NCBI GenBank assembly: GCA_937146765.1
Contig: CAKZRP010000067.1
Span: 1-64,000 of the forward strand
Direction: 5' to 3'
Origin: an uncultured Paracoccaceae bacterium
Lineage (GTDB): Bacteria > Pseudomonadota > Alphaproteobacteria > Rhodobacterales > Rhodobacteraceae
Length of the DNA stretch: 64,000 nt
Shown here: positions 1 through 9,956 of the stretch, piece by piece
Position numbering within the stretch: the first letter of the stretch is position 1
How the letters are laid out: every line of letters starts with the position of its first letter
Position numbers and translations under genes: made by a program
Notes under the pieces: generated by a model
What the model was told of the DNA's origin: nothing
What the model saw: only the letters and a program-made list of their open reading frames with translations
Databases searched by the model: none

Positions 1-224
1 AGGCTTTTCGCGGTTGCTGCGGTGCAGGAAGGACCTTGGCCAGCTTGCGGAGGTTTTGGGCGGTTGCGGCGAGGAGGAATTCGTCATTCGCACCGCAGGG
101 TCCACGTAATCGGAGCCTGTTCAGGCCAAGGATCCGTTTGAGGTGAGCAAAGAGCATCTCGACCTTCTTCCGCAGCTTCATCGAGATGGCGTACTGCTCG
201 GTTTTGGCGATGTCCCGGGCGAAC
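1..224 (-). pseudogene. IS5/IS1182-type transposase, C-terminal fragment
   Basis: Read on the minus strand this stretch encodes the last ~70 residues of a DDE transposase, including RKKVEMLFAHLKRILGLNR, then RGPCGANDEFLLAATAQNL and RKLAKVLP. This is the conserved C-terminal signature of IS5/IS1182-like elements common in Rhodobacteraceae. No start codon or N-terminal catalytic region is present: upstream the frame runs straight into IS66-like sequence near base 220-225. The natural stop is not seen because the frame is still open at base 1. It is a broken remnant, not an active element. The exact IS family is inferred from memory of the motif. Confidence 0.75.
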
Positions 225-561
225 TAGCGTGCGAGATTGTTTGCCGCGCCGCAGTGCGCGCTTCCGGGTCAAAGCCACGCACCTCGGCTTCGAGCTTCCA
301 GAGTTCGGCCATCCTTTCGACCGTCGCGGTTGCGACCTTACTTTCTTCAGCGGCGTGGAGCTCATAAAAGCGTCGCCGACTATGTGCCCAGCATCCGGCG
401 ATACGCGGCCCGTCGTTGTCTCCGCCCTTGCGCACGAGCATGTTGTAGGCGGCATAACCGTCAACCTGCCTAATGCCGCTATAGCTGCCGAGATGTCGGC
501 GCACGCAGTCACCGGATCGACTTTCCTCGAAGCGGTAAGCCACCATAGGCTCCGGGCTGTC
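225..561 (-). pseudogene. IS66-family transposase, internal fragment
   Basis: The minus strand encodes PMVAYRFEESRSGDCVRRHL, then GIRQVDGYAAYNMLV, then CWAHSRRRFYELH and about 35 further residues ending near ISHA. This is the central DDE-region signature of IS66 TnpC (the VDGYAAY and CWAHSRRRF blocks). The reading frame has a stop just upstream of base 561, and a neighbouring frame carries the preceding bases, so the 5' part is lost or frameshifted. At the 3' side the homology stops abruptly where the IS5-type fragment begins. Only roughly a fifth of a full TnpC is left. It is dead sequence marking an old insertion site next to gyrB. Confidence 0.75.
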
Positions 562-682
562 GCGTTACGCGGATCAGCAACCCAATCATCGGTCCGAAAA
601 TTTCGGACTTCCAAAGCTTGAGTGACGCGAATTTCCCCTGATCGAAGTTTTCACGGTTTTTTTGACCTGCGCAAACTTATGG

Positions 683-708
683 GGATCGCGCAAGGTTATG
701 CGCGATCC
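683..708 (-). terminator. Hairpin downstream of gyrB
   Basis: GGATCGCGC and GCGCGATCC form a perfect 9-bp stem around an 8-base loop, 10 bases past the gyrB stop. There is no clear T-run after it on the minus strand, so it may act as a transcript-end hairpin rather than a classical intrinsic terminator. Confidence 0.45.
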
Positions 709-717
709 TACACCCAC

Positions 718-3135
<2,418 letters not shown>

Positions 3136-3163
3136 TCACGGGATCCTATTCTTGCCTTCGGAT

Positions 3164-3192
3164 TTTATACGCGGTCCGGGGGGGGATGTCAC
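3164..3192 (-). promoter_or_regulatory. gyrB promoter
   Basis: On the minus strand GTGACA (bases 3192-3187) and TATAAA (3169-3164) are separated by exactly 17 bases. Each matches the sigma-70 hexamers at five of six positions. The -10 ends 28 bases before the gyrB ATG. The spacer contains a run of eight Cs (bases 3178-3185 as G on the plus strand). Confidence 0.6.
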
Positions 3193-3220
3193 GCGCAAGC
3201 CCCCTTTTTTCTTGGCAGAA

Positions 3221-3814
3221 TCACGCCGCACGCGCCCCAAGCGCCGCCGCCTTTTCCAGCCAGTGCCGCACCGTGGAGTCCACCGGATGCGAGGCAGGGG
3301 CAAAGGTGGTGAACCGCACCGGTTTGATACCCACAAATCCGAGGATCTGGCGCGCCAGGATCTTCTTGATCGCATTGCCGTAGAACAAGCGCAGCAGGAC
3401 CGACGGGGTGTCCGAGGTCAGCAGCACCCGCGCGGTCTTGCCCGTCAGCATCGGCGCCGGCAGGCCCAAGAACGAGGTATTGCGAGTGTCAAAGGCGCGC
3501 CCCGGCAGCAGCGCGCGGTCAAAGGCCCCCTTGAGCTTGGCCGGGATCGCGCCCCACCACAGAGGCGTGGTCACCACCACATGCTCCGCCCATTCCAGGT
3601 CGACCAGAAACTGCTCCAGATCCGGCTCCAGCGCCTTGGCGTTCTGATAGCCACCCTCGCCGTAGTCCATGTCAAAGCGCATCTGCGACAGATCCTGATA
3701 GCGCAGCTCATGCCCTGCCTGGCGCGCGGCGGCGAGATAGGCCTCGGCCAGCGCCTTGTTGAGGGAGGTCTGGCCAGGGTGACCATTCAGGATCAGGATT
3801 TTTCGCGTGGACAT
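3221..3814 (-). CDS. NAD(P)H-dependent flavodoxin-fold oxidoreductase
   Basis: A 197-residue protein of the NAD(P)H:quinone oxidoreductase / MdaB-type flavodoxin-like family, expected to bind FMN or FAD and reduce quinones or similar acceptors in two-electron steps in the cytosol. It opens with the typical first strand and phosphate loop KILILNGHPGQTSLNKALA. It also has TTPLWWGAIPAKLKGAFDRA (about residues 80-100), the hallmark of this family, and LTGKTARVLLTSDTP. Translation could be extended upstream, but the ATG at 3814 is preceded by GGAG at good spacing and gives the normal family length. The divergent TetR gene and the operator array between them suggest induction by an electrophile or quinone, which is inference. 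Family assignment is firm, substrate unknown. Confidence 0.88.
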   Translation of the reverse strand: MSTRKILILNGHPGQTSLNKALAEAYLAAARQAGHELRYQDLSQMRFDMDYGEGGYQNAKALEPDLEQFLVDLEWAEHVVVTTPLWWGAIPAKLKGAFDRALLPGRAFDTRNTSFLGLPAPMLTGKTARVLLTSDTPSVLLRLFYGNAIKKILARQILGFVGIKPVRFTTFAPASHPVDSTVRHWLEKAAALGARAA

Positions 3815-3837
3815 TGCAGGTGCTCCATGTGACTTTA

Positions 3838-3901
3838 TGACCATGGTCAATTTAATGACCAAATAAATGACCGCGGTCAACTTATAAAATGACCACGGTC
3901 A
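3838..3901. promoter_or_regulatory. TetR operator array (three palindromes)
   Basis: Three 12-bp palindromes share the form TGACC-NN-GGTCA: TGACCATGGTCA at 3838-3849, TGACCGCGGTCA at 3868-3879 and TGACCACGGTCA at 3890-3901. A lone half-site TGACC lies at 3856-3860. They fill the divergent promoter region between the oxidoreductase (ATG at 3814) and tetR (ATG at 3929), so one regulator could repress both genes and itself. Confidence 0.85.
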
Positions 3902-3928
3902 AATAATCTATTGGAGGCCCAGCAAGCA

Positions 3929-4513
3929 ATGACCCGTGCCCCGCAGAAACGCCGTTTGGAAACAAGGGCAAAGCTCCTCGCAGTGGCGGAGGAGATCATC
4001 GAGACCGAAGGGGTCTCCGCCCTGCGGGTGGAGGATGTGGTGGCCCGGGCCGAAGTGGCCAAGGGCACGTTCTTTGCCCATTTCGGCGACAAGGACGGGG
4101 TGCTCGCGGTGATTCTTGGGGCTCGGGTGATGGGCCACCTCGACGCGATGGAGGCCGCGCCCCGCCCCGCGAGTGTCGAGGAGATCAGCCAGCGTCTGAC
4201 GCCCCTGCTAAACTTCGTGGCCCAGGACCGGATGATCTTTGACCTGCTGCTGCGCTATTCCGGCACCACCGGGGCAGAGGTGGACGAGGTGGTGACCCAG
4301 GGCTTTCTGCGCCAGATCGACCTCTTTGCTGGCTGGATCGCAGCGCTGCAGGCAACGGGCGAGATCCGCACCGATCAGGACCCGACCCTGCTGGCGGAGG
4401 GCATCCAGGCCTTCCTCAACCACGTTCTCGCCATCGGGTTCTGCATCGAACACGACCGCCAGCCGCCCGCAGAGGCGCTACTGCCCTACCTCAAGGGCTG
4501 GTTGCTCAGGTGA
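3929..4513 (+). CDS. TetR/AcrR family transcriptional regulator
   Basis: A 194-residue one-component repressor. The N-terminal helix-turn-helix domain (about residues 10-55) shows the TetR pattern TRAKLLAVAEEIIETEGVSAL followed by VEDVVARAEVAKGTFFAHFGD. The remaining helices form a divergent ligand-binding domain that does not reveal the inducer. The ATG at 3929 is chosen over the TTG at 3911 because the ribosome-binding site GGAGG (3913-3917) would lie inside the longer version and sits 11 bases before the ATG. It is divergent from the flavodoxin-fold oxidoreductase with three matching palindromic operators between them, so it most likely controls that gene and itself. Its 3' end overlaps the 3' end of the convergent LysE gene by 8 bases. 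Confidence 0.9.
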   Translation: MTRAPQKRRLETRAKLLAVAEEIIETEGVSALRVEDVVARAEVAKGTFFAHFGDKDGVLAVILGARVMGHLDAMEAAPRPASVEEISQRLTPLLNFVAQDRMIFDLLLRYSGTTGAEVDEVVTQGFLRQIDLFAGWIAALQATGEIRTDQDPTLLAEGIQAFLNHVLAIGFCIEHDRQPPAEALLPYLKGWLLR

Positions 4514-5126
4514 AGGGGATGACGCAGGCGACGATCAGCAAGAGATAACCCGCACCAAGGTTCATCCGCCGCAGTGCCGCGGGCGAGGAGAGCACCACCC
4601 GGACCCGGCCGACAAAGCCCGCGAGGATCACGTTGCCCATCAGGGGCACCACCATCGAGACCGCGCAGATCGCCAGGATATCGGGCGCCGTGACACGTGA
4701 CAGGTCAAAGAACCCAGGCAGGATGCCCATGTAGAACAATGCGGCCTTGGGGTTGCCGAGGATCACGATGACCCCGGCCATGAACCCGGCCCAGCGCCCG
4801 GGCCGCGTCAACCTGCGGTTGGTGGAAATGGGTGTCCCGGCGCTGCGGATCGTGGTGATGCCCATGACGAGGAACACCACAACCGCCACGCCCTTCAGGA
4901 CCCAGGCGATTTCCTCCGAGGCGGCGGTGACCCAGCTCACCCCGAGGATCGCCACCAGGGGCCAGAAGACATCGCCGATCGCGACCCCGAGGGCCAGCGG
5001 CCAACCGGCGTGAAACCCGCCGGAGATCGCCCGCGCCACCAGGGCCAGCCAGACCGGGCCGGGGGTCAGAAACAAGGCAAAAACACCGCCTGCGTAGATC
5101 GCAAGCTCCCAGATCGTCAGCGTCAC
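4506..5126 (-). CDS. LysE/RhtB family amino-acid exporter
   Basis: A 206-residue inner-membrane protein of the LysE/RhtB superfamily, which exports amino acids or small metabolites. It has about six predicted membrane segments, and the N-terminal GPVWLALVARAISGGFHAGW is the family's characteristic G-P-x motif after helix 1, followed by ALGVAIGDVFW. Its ATG overlaps the recF stop codon (ATGA at 5123-5126), so it is probably translated by coupling from the recF message. The 3' end overlaps that of the convergent tetR. Substrate cannot be read from the sequence; the recF coupling gives no obvious functional link. Confidence 0.9.
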   Translation of the reverse strand: MTLTIWELAIYAGGVFALFLTPGPVWLALVARAISGGFHAGWPLALGVAIGDVFWPLVAILGVSWVTAASEEIAWVLKGVAVVVFLVMGITTIRSAGTPISTNRRLTRPGRWAGFMAGVIVILGNPKAALFYMGILPGFFDLSRVTAPDILAICAVSMVVPLMGNVILAGFVGRVRVVLSSPAALRRMNLGAGYLLLIVACVIPFT

Positions 5127-6220
5127 TGCTGCTGTACCTCGCTGGCGCCACCCCTGTCGGTGACGGTCAGATGTTGGGCGCGCGGCCCCAGTTCCTGAAA
5201 CAGCTCCGGCCCGGTGCCGGTCATCCAGGCCTGGGTTCCCAGCGCGCAGATTTCGTCATAAAGCGCGGCGCGGCGACCCGCGTCGAGATGCGCTGCCACC
5301 TCGTCCAGCAGCAGGATCGGCGCCGCGCCCTCCTCCGCCAGAAGCGCGCGCGCATTGGCCAGGATCAAGGAGACCAGGAGGGCTTTCTGCTCACCCGTGG
5401 AACAGTCCTTGGCCGGCAGGCCCTTGGCCGCATAGGTCCCAAGGAGATCGCTGCGGTGCGGTCCAAGCAGGGTCCGCCCCGCCGCCAGATCACGACCCCG
5501 CCCGGCGTCCAACGCCGCGCGCAGGTCCAGTGCCGAGGCGGGCATCTCCCCCTCGGCCTGCAATAGCTGCAACTCGGCCACCGGAAAGGCGGTTTCCGCC
5601 GCGTCCTGCGCCGCCGTCAGCCGCGCCACCGCCTCTGCCCTTGTCTGATGGATGCGATGACCGGCCTCGGCCATCTGGCCTTCGAGCACCCGATACCAGG
5701 CGGCGTCTCGCACATTGTCCTTGAGGAGACGGTTGCGCTCGCGCATCGCCTTTTCATAGATCAGCGTGGCCTCGGCATGGTCGGGATCAAAACTGAGCGC
5801 GATGCGATCCAGAAACCGCCGCCGGCCTTCCGCCCCTTCGATCCACAGCCGGTCCATCGCCGGGATCAGCCAGACCACCCGGGCAATCCGCCCCAGCGCC
5901 ACCTGACTGGCGCTTTTGTTGTCGATCTTCACCTGCCGCGCATTGCCCGCCTCCGAGGAGGTCTCCACCTCAAAGGCCTGCGCCTTGGTCTGCAACACGC
6001 CCTTCAGCTTCCACCCCAGCGCTTCAGGCTGGCGCGCCATCTCCGCCGCCGAGGCCCGTCGCAGCCCCCGCCCGGGCGAAAACAGCGACACCGCCTCAAG
6101 GATATTGGTCTTGCCGGCGCCATTGTTGCCATGGATCGCCACCGGGCGCGCGTCCAAATGCAAATCCGCCCGCAAATGCGAGCGGAAATGAGACATGAAC
6201 AGGGAAGTCAGTGCCAGCAC
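5123..6220 (-). CDS. recF: DNA replication/repair protein RecF
   Basis: A 365-residue SMC-like ATPase that loads RecA at single-strand gaps with RecO and RecR. Walker A is IHGNNGAGKTNILEAVSLF (about residues 29-47). The ABC-type signature is DCSTGEQKALLVSLILANAR, and Walker B is APILLLDEVAAHLD. The central helical arm carries LLGPHRSDLLG, diagnostic for RecF. The start is a GTG at 6220; the next ATG lies eight codons in and would cut the conserved first strand. It follows dnaN on the same strand with an intergenic repeat between them, and ends in a 4-base overlap with a LysE-type exporter gene. Confidence 0.97.
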   Translation of the reverse strand: MLALTSLFMSHFRSHLRADLHLDARPVAIHGNNGAGKTNILEAVSLFSPGRGLRRASAAEMARQPEALGWKLKGVLQTKAQAFEVETSSEAGNARQVKIDNKSASQVALGRIARVVWLIPAMDRLWIEGAEGRRRFLDRIALSFDPDHAEATLIYEKAMRERNRLLKDNVRDAAWYRVLEGQMAEAGHRIHQTRAEAVARLTAAQDAAETAFPVAELQLLQAEGEMPASALDLRAALDAGRGRDLAAGRTLLGPHRSDLLGTYAAKGLPAKDCSTGEQKALLVSLILANARALLAEEGAAPILLLDEVAAHLDAGRRAALYDEICALGTQAWMTGTGPELFQELGPRAQHLTVTDRGGASEVQQQ

Positions 6221-6222
6221 GA

Positions 6223-6273
6223 GGCTTCATCTTTTCTCAAATATCCCCGCCGGAGGCCGGGCCGAAAGGCCCG
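6223..6273 (-). repeat. Hairpin-plus-tail intergenic repeat, copy A
   Basis: Read on the minus strand, a 6-bp GC hairpin CGGGCC-TTTC-GGCCCG (6273-6258) is followed by GCCTCCGGCG and then GGGATATTTGAGAAAA and GATGAAGCC. The last 25 bases match copy B at 27171-27195 at 22 positions, and copy B also has a GC hairpin directly before its tail. Here the hairpin can end the dnaN transcript and the tail forms the recF leader. Confidence 0.6.
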
Positions 6274-6287
6274 TTCCAACAGAGGTG

Positions 6288-7409
6288 TCAGACGCGCATC
6301 GGCATGACGACGTAGACGGCACTCTCGTCACTGCCTTCGCGCATCAGGGTCGGATCGCCGGAGGAGTTGAACATGAACACCGCGTTTTCGCGATCGACCT
6401 GGTTGGCGATTTCCAGCAGGTATTTCGCATTGAACCCGATCTCCAGCCGCTCGTCGCTATAGGCGACCGCCAGCTCTTCCTCCGCCGCGCCGCTGTCCGG
6501 TGCGTTCACCGAGAGGATCAGACGATCCTCATCCAGCTGCAGCTTCACCGCGCGCGAACGTTCCGACGACACGGTCGCAACCCGGTCCACCGCCTTGGCA
6601 AATTCGCTGGCGTCCACTTCCAGACGGCGGGTGTTGCCGACCGGAATCACCCGGGTGTAATCGGGGAAGGTGCCGTCGATCACCTTGGAGGTCAGGGTGA
6701 TATTCGGGGTGGCAAAGCGCACCTTGGTCTCCGACACAGACACCGCAATGTCCATCTCATCGTCGTCCAACAGCTTGCGCAGCTCGCCCACGGTCTTGCG
6801 CGGCACGATCACGCCGGGCATGTCCTCTGCCCCCATCGGCAGGTCGGCGTCGATCCGGGCCAGGCGGTGACCATCGGTCGCCACGCAGCGCAGCGCCTTG
6901 CGGCCGCTCTCGCCAGTGGCCACATGCATGTAAACCCCGTTGAGGTAATAGCGGGTCTCTTCGGTCGAGATGGCAAACTTCGACTTGTCGAACAGCCGCC
7001 GCAGCACAGCCGCCTTGGCACCGAAATTCGTATGATACTCGGAGGAGGCCATCACCGGGAAATCCTCGCGCGGCAGCGTCGCCAGCGAGAAATTCGACCG
7101 GCCCGCCTCGACGGTCAGACGACCGCTGGCAGAATCGGCGGTGAGCGTCACCAGCGCCCCGTCGGGCAGCTTGCGCACGATCTCGTGCAGGGTGGTGGCG
7201 GCGACGGTGGTCGCCCCGGCCCGCTCCACTTGCGCGGGGGCCTTATCCACCACTTCGATATCGAGGTCGGTGGCGCGGAACATCACGTCGCTGCCCTCGG
7301 CCTCGATCAGGACGTTGGCGAGGATCGGAATGGTATTGCGGCGCTCAACGACGGACTGCGCCTGGGCCACAGCCTTCAGAAGCGTTGCGCGTTCAATGCT
7401 GATCTTCAT
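6288..7409 (-). CDS. dnaN: DNA polymerase III beta subunit (sliding clamp)
   Basis: The ring-shaped processivity clamp that tethers DNA polymerase III to DNA. At 373 residues it is the standard length, built of three repeated clamp folds. The start MKISIERATLLKAVAQAQSV and NTIPILANVLIEA are conserved family landmarks, as are CVATDGHRLAR (mid-protein) and the C-terminal VYVVMPMRV, which ends in the hydrophobic cleft that binds clamp partners. The ATG at 7409 is preferred over an in-frame start 28 codons upstream because only it gives the family N-terminus. dnaA lies upstream on the same strand but is separated by a strong terminator, so dnaN probably has its own promoter in 7410-7612. Confidence 0.98.
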   Translation of the reverse strand: MKISIERATLLKAVAQAQSVVERRNTIPILANVLIEAEGSDVMFRATDLDIEVVDKAPAQVERAGATTVAATTLHEIVRKLPDGALVTLTADSASGRLTVEAGRSNFSLATLPREDFPVMASSEYHTNFGAKAAVLRRLFDKSKFAISTEETRYYLNGVYMHVATGESGRKALRCVATDGHRLARIDADLPMGAEDMPGVIVPRKTVGELRKLLDDDEMDIAVSVSETKVRFATPNITLTSKVIDGTFPDYTRVIPVGNTRRLEVDASEFAKAVDRVATVSSERSRAVKLQLDEDRLILSVNAPDSGAAEEELAVAYSDERLEIGFNAKYLLEIANQVDRENAVFMFNSSGDPTLMREGSDESAVYVVMPMRV

Positions 7410-7612
7410 GTCCCTCAATCCTCTTCGGCTGGCAGTCTTCTCGGGCGTGTTCGGGCGGGTGGTCCGACCGGACCGGCAGATTAGCGCTCCCACCCTTCAA
7501 CACAAGGTTTTTTATTGATTTCTCCAAGGGATTATACACCCCGTCAAGAGCAGAGCGCAGCCCCCAGCTGCAAAGTCACAAAACATTCGCGGATGCGTCC
7601 GTTTTGCCGCGC

Positions 7613-7651
7613 CTGCAAAAGAAAAACGGCTCCGGAGGGCACCCGGAGCCG
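7613..7651 (-). terminator. dnaA intrinsic terminator
   Basis: CGGCTCCGG (7627-7635) pairs with CCGGAGCCG (7643-7651) around a 7-base loop. On the minus strand the stem is followed by TTTTTCTTTT. It lies 46 bases past the dnaA stop and separates dnaA from dnaN. Confidence 0.88.
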
Positions 7652-7697
7652 CAAAGTGGCAGGCCTATCTGAGGCGCGGCCCGCCTCGGCAGTCAGA

Positions 7698-9098
7698 TCA
7701 CGCCTCCAGGGCGCGACGCAGCATTTCGACGTCTTCGGCAATCTGCCCGTCGATCAGCTTCAACTCCTCGATCCGCTTCACCCCGTGCATGACGGTGGTG
7801 TGGTCGCGACCGCCGAACCGACGCCCGATTTCGGGCAGGGAGCGGCTGGTCAGCTGCTTGCACAGATACATCGCCACCTGACGCGGACGCGCATAGGAGC
7901 GCAGGCGTTTCGGGCCGATGATATCCGACATGCGGATGTTGTAATACTCAGACACCTTCCGCTGAATTTCTTCAACGGTAATCTTGCGTTCCGAGGCGCG
8001 CAGCACATCCGCCAGACAGTCCTGGGTCAGATCCATGTCGATTTCGCGCCCCACGAGGGAGGCAAAGGCGAACAGACGGGTCAGAGCGCCCTCAAGCACG
8101 CGCACGTTGGTCGAAATCCGATGCGCCAACAACTCCAGCACCCCATCCGCGATCTTCAGATCCGGATAGGTGTTGCGGTTCTGCTGCACCTTGGTCTGCA
8201 GGATGCCCAGACGCAGCTCGTAATCGGTCGGATGCAGGTCGACGACGAGGCCGCACTGCAGGCGCGATTTCACCCGATCCTCAAGATCCTTGATCTCGCC
8301 CGGGGCGCGATCGGCGGAAATGATGATCTGCTTGTTCTGATCCACCAGCGCATTGAAGGTGTGGAAGAATTCCTCCTGAGTGGAATCCTTGCCGGCGATG
8401 AACTGCACGTCATCCACCATCAGCACGTCGACCGAGCGGAACAGGTACTTGAAGTCCATCATCTTGCGTTCGCGCAGCGCCTGAACGAAGCGGTACATGA
8501 ACTGTTCCGCCGAAAGGTAGAGCACGTTGAGCTCGGGATTGCGCTCCTTCAGCTCCCAGGCGATGGCATGCATCAGGTGAGTCTTACCCAGTCCGACGCC
8601 GCCATAGAGCACCAGCGGGTTGAAGGTGACCGGCCCGCCTTCGGCGACGCGACGGGCAGCCGCATGGGCCAGCTCGTTCGGCTTGCCGACGACAAAACTG
8701 TCAAAGGTGAAACGCGGATCCAGCGGCGCCGCCTGCAGTTCCTCCAGCGGCGATTTCACCGAGACAGCCCCTTCGAATTGCGCGGCACCGCTGCGCAGCG
8801 GTGCGGGCGATTCGAGCGCCTCTGCCGCGGTCGGCTGTACCGGACGTGTCGGCGAGTTGGCGGCGACCTTGAAGGCAAGGCGCTGCACCGGCTCTCCGGA
8901 CATGTTGAATTCATGCAGGATCAGATCCGCAAAATTCTGGCTCACATAGTTGCCCATGAAGTTGGTCGGCACATGAAAGGTGGCAACGCCCCCATCCACC
9001 TGGTCCAGCTCCAGCGGTTCGATCCATGTTGTAAAGTTATTCTGCCCGACCGTTTTTAACAAACGCTTTCTAAGTAGACCCCAAGTGTCCTCTATCAT
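7698..9098 (-). CDS. dnaA: Chromosomal replication initiator protein DnaA
   Basis: The AAA+ ATPase that binds DnaA boxes and opens the origin. 466 residues. Domain I is the N-terminal WGLLRKRLLKTVGQNNFTTW region (helicase and partner contacts), domain II a variable proline-rich linker (about 85-130). Domain III carries Walker A GGVGLGKTHLMHA and Walker B VLMVDDVQF, and domain IV the DNA-binding signature GGRDHTTVMHGVKRI. The ATG at 9098 (MIEDTWGLL) is preferred; a longer in-frame extension of 47 codons is not conserved in form and would cross the promoter. No perfect DnaA box is visible in the 600 bases upstream, so autoregulation through such boxes is not evident here. Confidence 0.98.
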   Translation of the reverse strand: MIEDTWGLLRKRLLKTVGQNNFTTWIEPLELDQVDGGVATFHVPTNFMGNYVSQNFADLILHEFNMSGEPVQRLAFKVAANSPTRPVQPTAAEALESPAPLRSGAAQFEGAVSVKSPLEELQAAPLDPRFTFDSFVVGKPNELAHAAARRVAEGGPVTFNPLVLYGGVGLGKTHLMHAIAWELKERNPELNVLYLSAEQFMYRFVQALRERKMMDFKYLFRSVDVLMVDDVQFIAGKDSTQEEFFHTFNALVDQNKQIIISADRAPGEIKDLEDRVKSRLQCGLVVDLHPTDYELRLGILQTKVQQNRNTYPDLKIADGVLELLAHRISTNVRVLEGALTRLFAFASLVGREIDMDLTQDCLADVLRASERKITVEEIQRKVSEYYNIRMSDIIGPKRLRSYARPRQVAMYLCKQLTSRSLPEIGRRFGGRDHTTVMHGVKRIEELKLIDGQIAEDVEMLRRALEA

Positions 9099-9613
9099 GC
9101 TGCGCCTCACGCATCCTGTGTTCTGGCCTGATTTTTCGGCCCTTCGTTTCGTCCCAGTCCGGCTGTCCTTCAGGACATGTCCGGTTGCGATCGGGCATAG
9201 AAAGAGCGTCGCCAGACTGAAGCCAGACTGACCTTCCACGTGTTTCGAAAACCGAAAACAACGTCATAAAACGTGCAGGCACACACAAAACAGCCTGCGA
9301 CGCAGAAAACGCTCGACCCTTAGTTCGCTGTAAAGGACAGTTGCCAATGCACAGTGTCAGCACGAGTGCTGTCGGCAATCACCTTGCCGATTGTCGTCAC
9401 TGTTCCGGTGTCATGCGCAGCGCATGGATCCGGTGAACACAACCCTAATGCCCGTTAGAGTTGTTGCGAGCAGCCTGTCCCCCCAGCGAATGAATCGCTG
9501 AGACAGTGGTAGCAATTTCGGGCCGGGAGCGGCAACGAAACTATGATGTTGACTCTGCATTCAAGGCCAAAGAATCCCCTCGACTCGCACGAAGTGACGG
9601 GAATCCTTCAAAC
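9099..9613. other. dnaA upstream region, no gene
   Basis: About 515 bases between dnaA and the rpsT terminator without a supportable gene. It must contain the dnaA promoter. I see no TTATCCACA-type DnaA box, no TTAA-N7-TTAA CtrA site and no strong AT-rich unwinding element, so it does not look like an origin. The rpsT-proximal end carries part of a GANTC cluster. Confidence 0.5.
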
Positions 9614-9690
9614 AAAAAAAGACACCGCCGAAGCGGTGTCTTTTCTGTTGAATTCTGGAATCTCGTCGCTAGGTCCGAGGCCCCGGAATC
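9492..9690. promoter_or_regulatory. Cluster of seven GANTC (CcrM-type) sites
   Basis: GANTC occurs at 9492, 9551, 9572, 9582, 9601, 9658 and 9686, seven times in 199 bases, against roughly one per 250 bases by chance. GANTC is the target of the cell-cycle methylase CcrM of alphaproteobacteria. The cluster lies upstream of dnaA and around the rpsT terminator. Confidence 0.55.
9614..9644 (-). terminator. rpsT intrinsic terminator
   Basis: AAAAGACACCGC (9617-9628) and GCGGTGTCTTTT (9633-9644) form a 12-bp stem with a CGAA loop. On the minus strand the stem runs into a T tract (complement of the A run at 9614-9620). It lies about 50 bases after the rpsT stop. Confidence 0.9.
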
Positions 9691-9692
9691 GC

Positions 9693-9956
9693 TCAGGCGA
9701 TGGCCTTCACGCGGGCCGCCAGGCGGGAGATTTTCCGGCTTGCGGTGTTCTTGTGGTAGACGCCTTTGGTCACGCCGCGCATCAGCTCGGGCTGAGCTGC
9801 GCGCAGGGCTGCGACAGCTGCTTCCTTGTCGCCGGAAGCGATGGCTTCTTCAACTTTACGCAGATAGGTACGGATGCGCGAACGACGAGCTTTGTTGACG
9901 GCGAAACGCTTGTCGTTCTGACGGGCGCGCTTCTTTGCCTGAGGGCTATTTGCCAT
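9693..9956 (-). CDS. rpsT: 30S ribosomal protein S20
   Basis: An 87-residue, strongly basic protein that binds 16S rRNA early in 30S assembly. The start [17 protein letters not shown] and the downstream block [15 protein letters not shown] are the standard S20 signature, and [20 protein letters not shown] is its conserved C-terminal helix. Length is typical. It is a single-gene unit: its own terminator follows, and the 312 bases upstream to the enoyl-CoA hydratase stop contain another terminator plus room for a promoter. Just 27 bases before the ATG the inverted repeat GTATC-TTGC-GATAC (9983-9996) could form a leader hairpin. Confidence 0.97.
   Translation of the reverse strand: MANSPQAKKRARQNDKRFAVNKARRSRIRTYLRKVEEAIASGDKEAAVAALRAAQPELMRGVTKGVYHKNTASRKISRLAARVKAIA

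Noticed and set aside
9070..9378. 102-codon minus-strand frame covering the dnaA promoter
   Set aside because: It overlaps the dnaA start, lacks a ribosome site and shows no conserved pattern.
9099..9692. Possible replication origin upstream of dnaA
   Set aside because: No DnaA boxes or AT-rich unwinding region are visible; the GANTC cluster alone does not support an origin.
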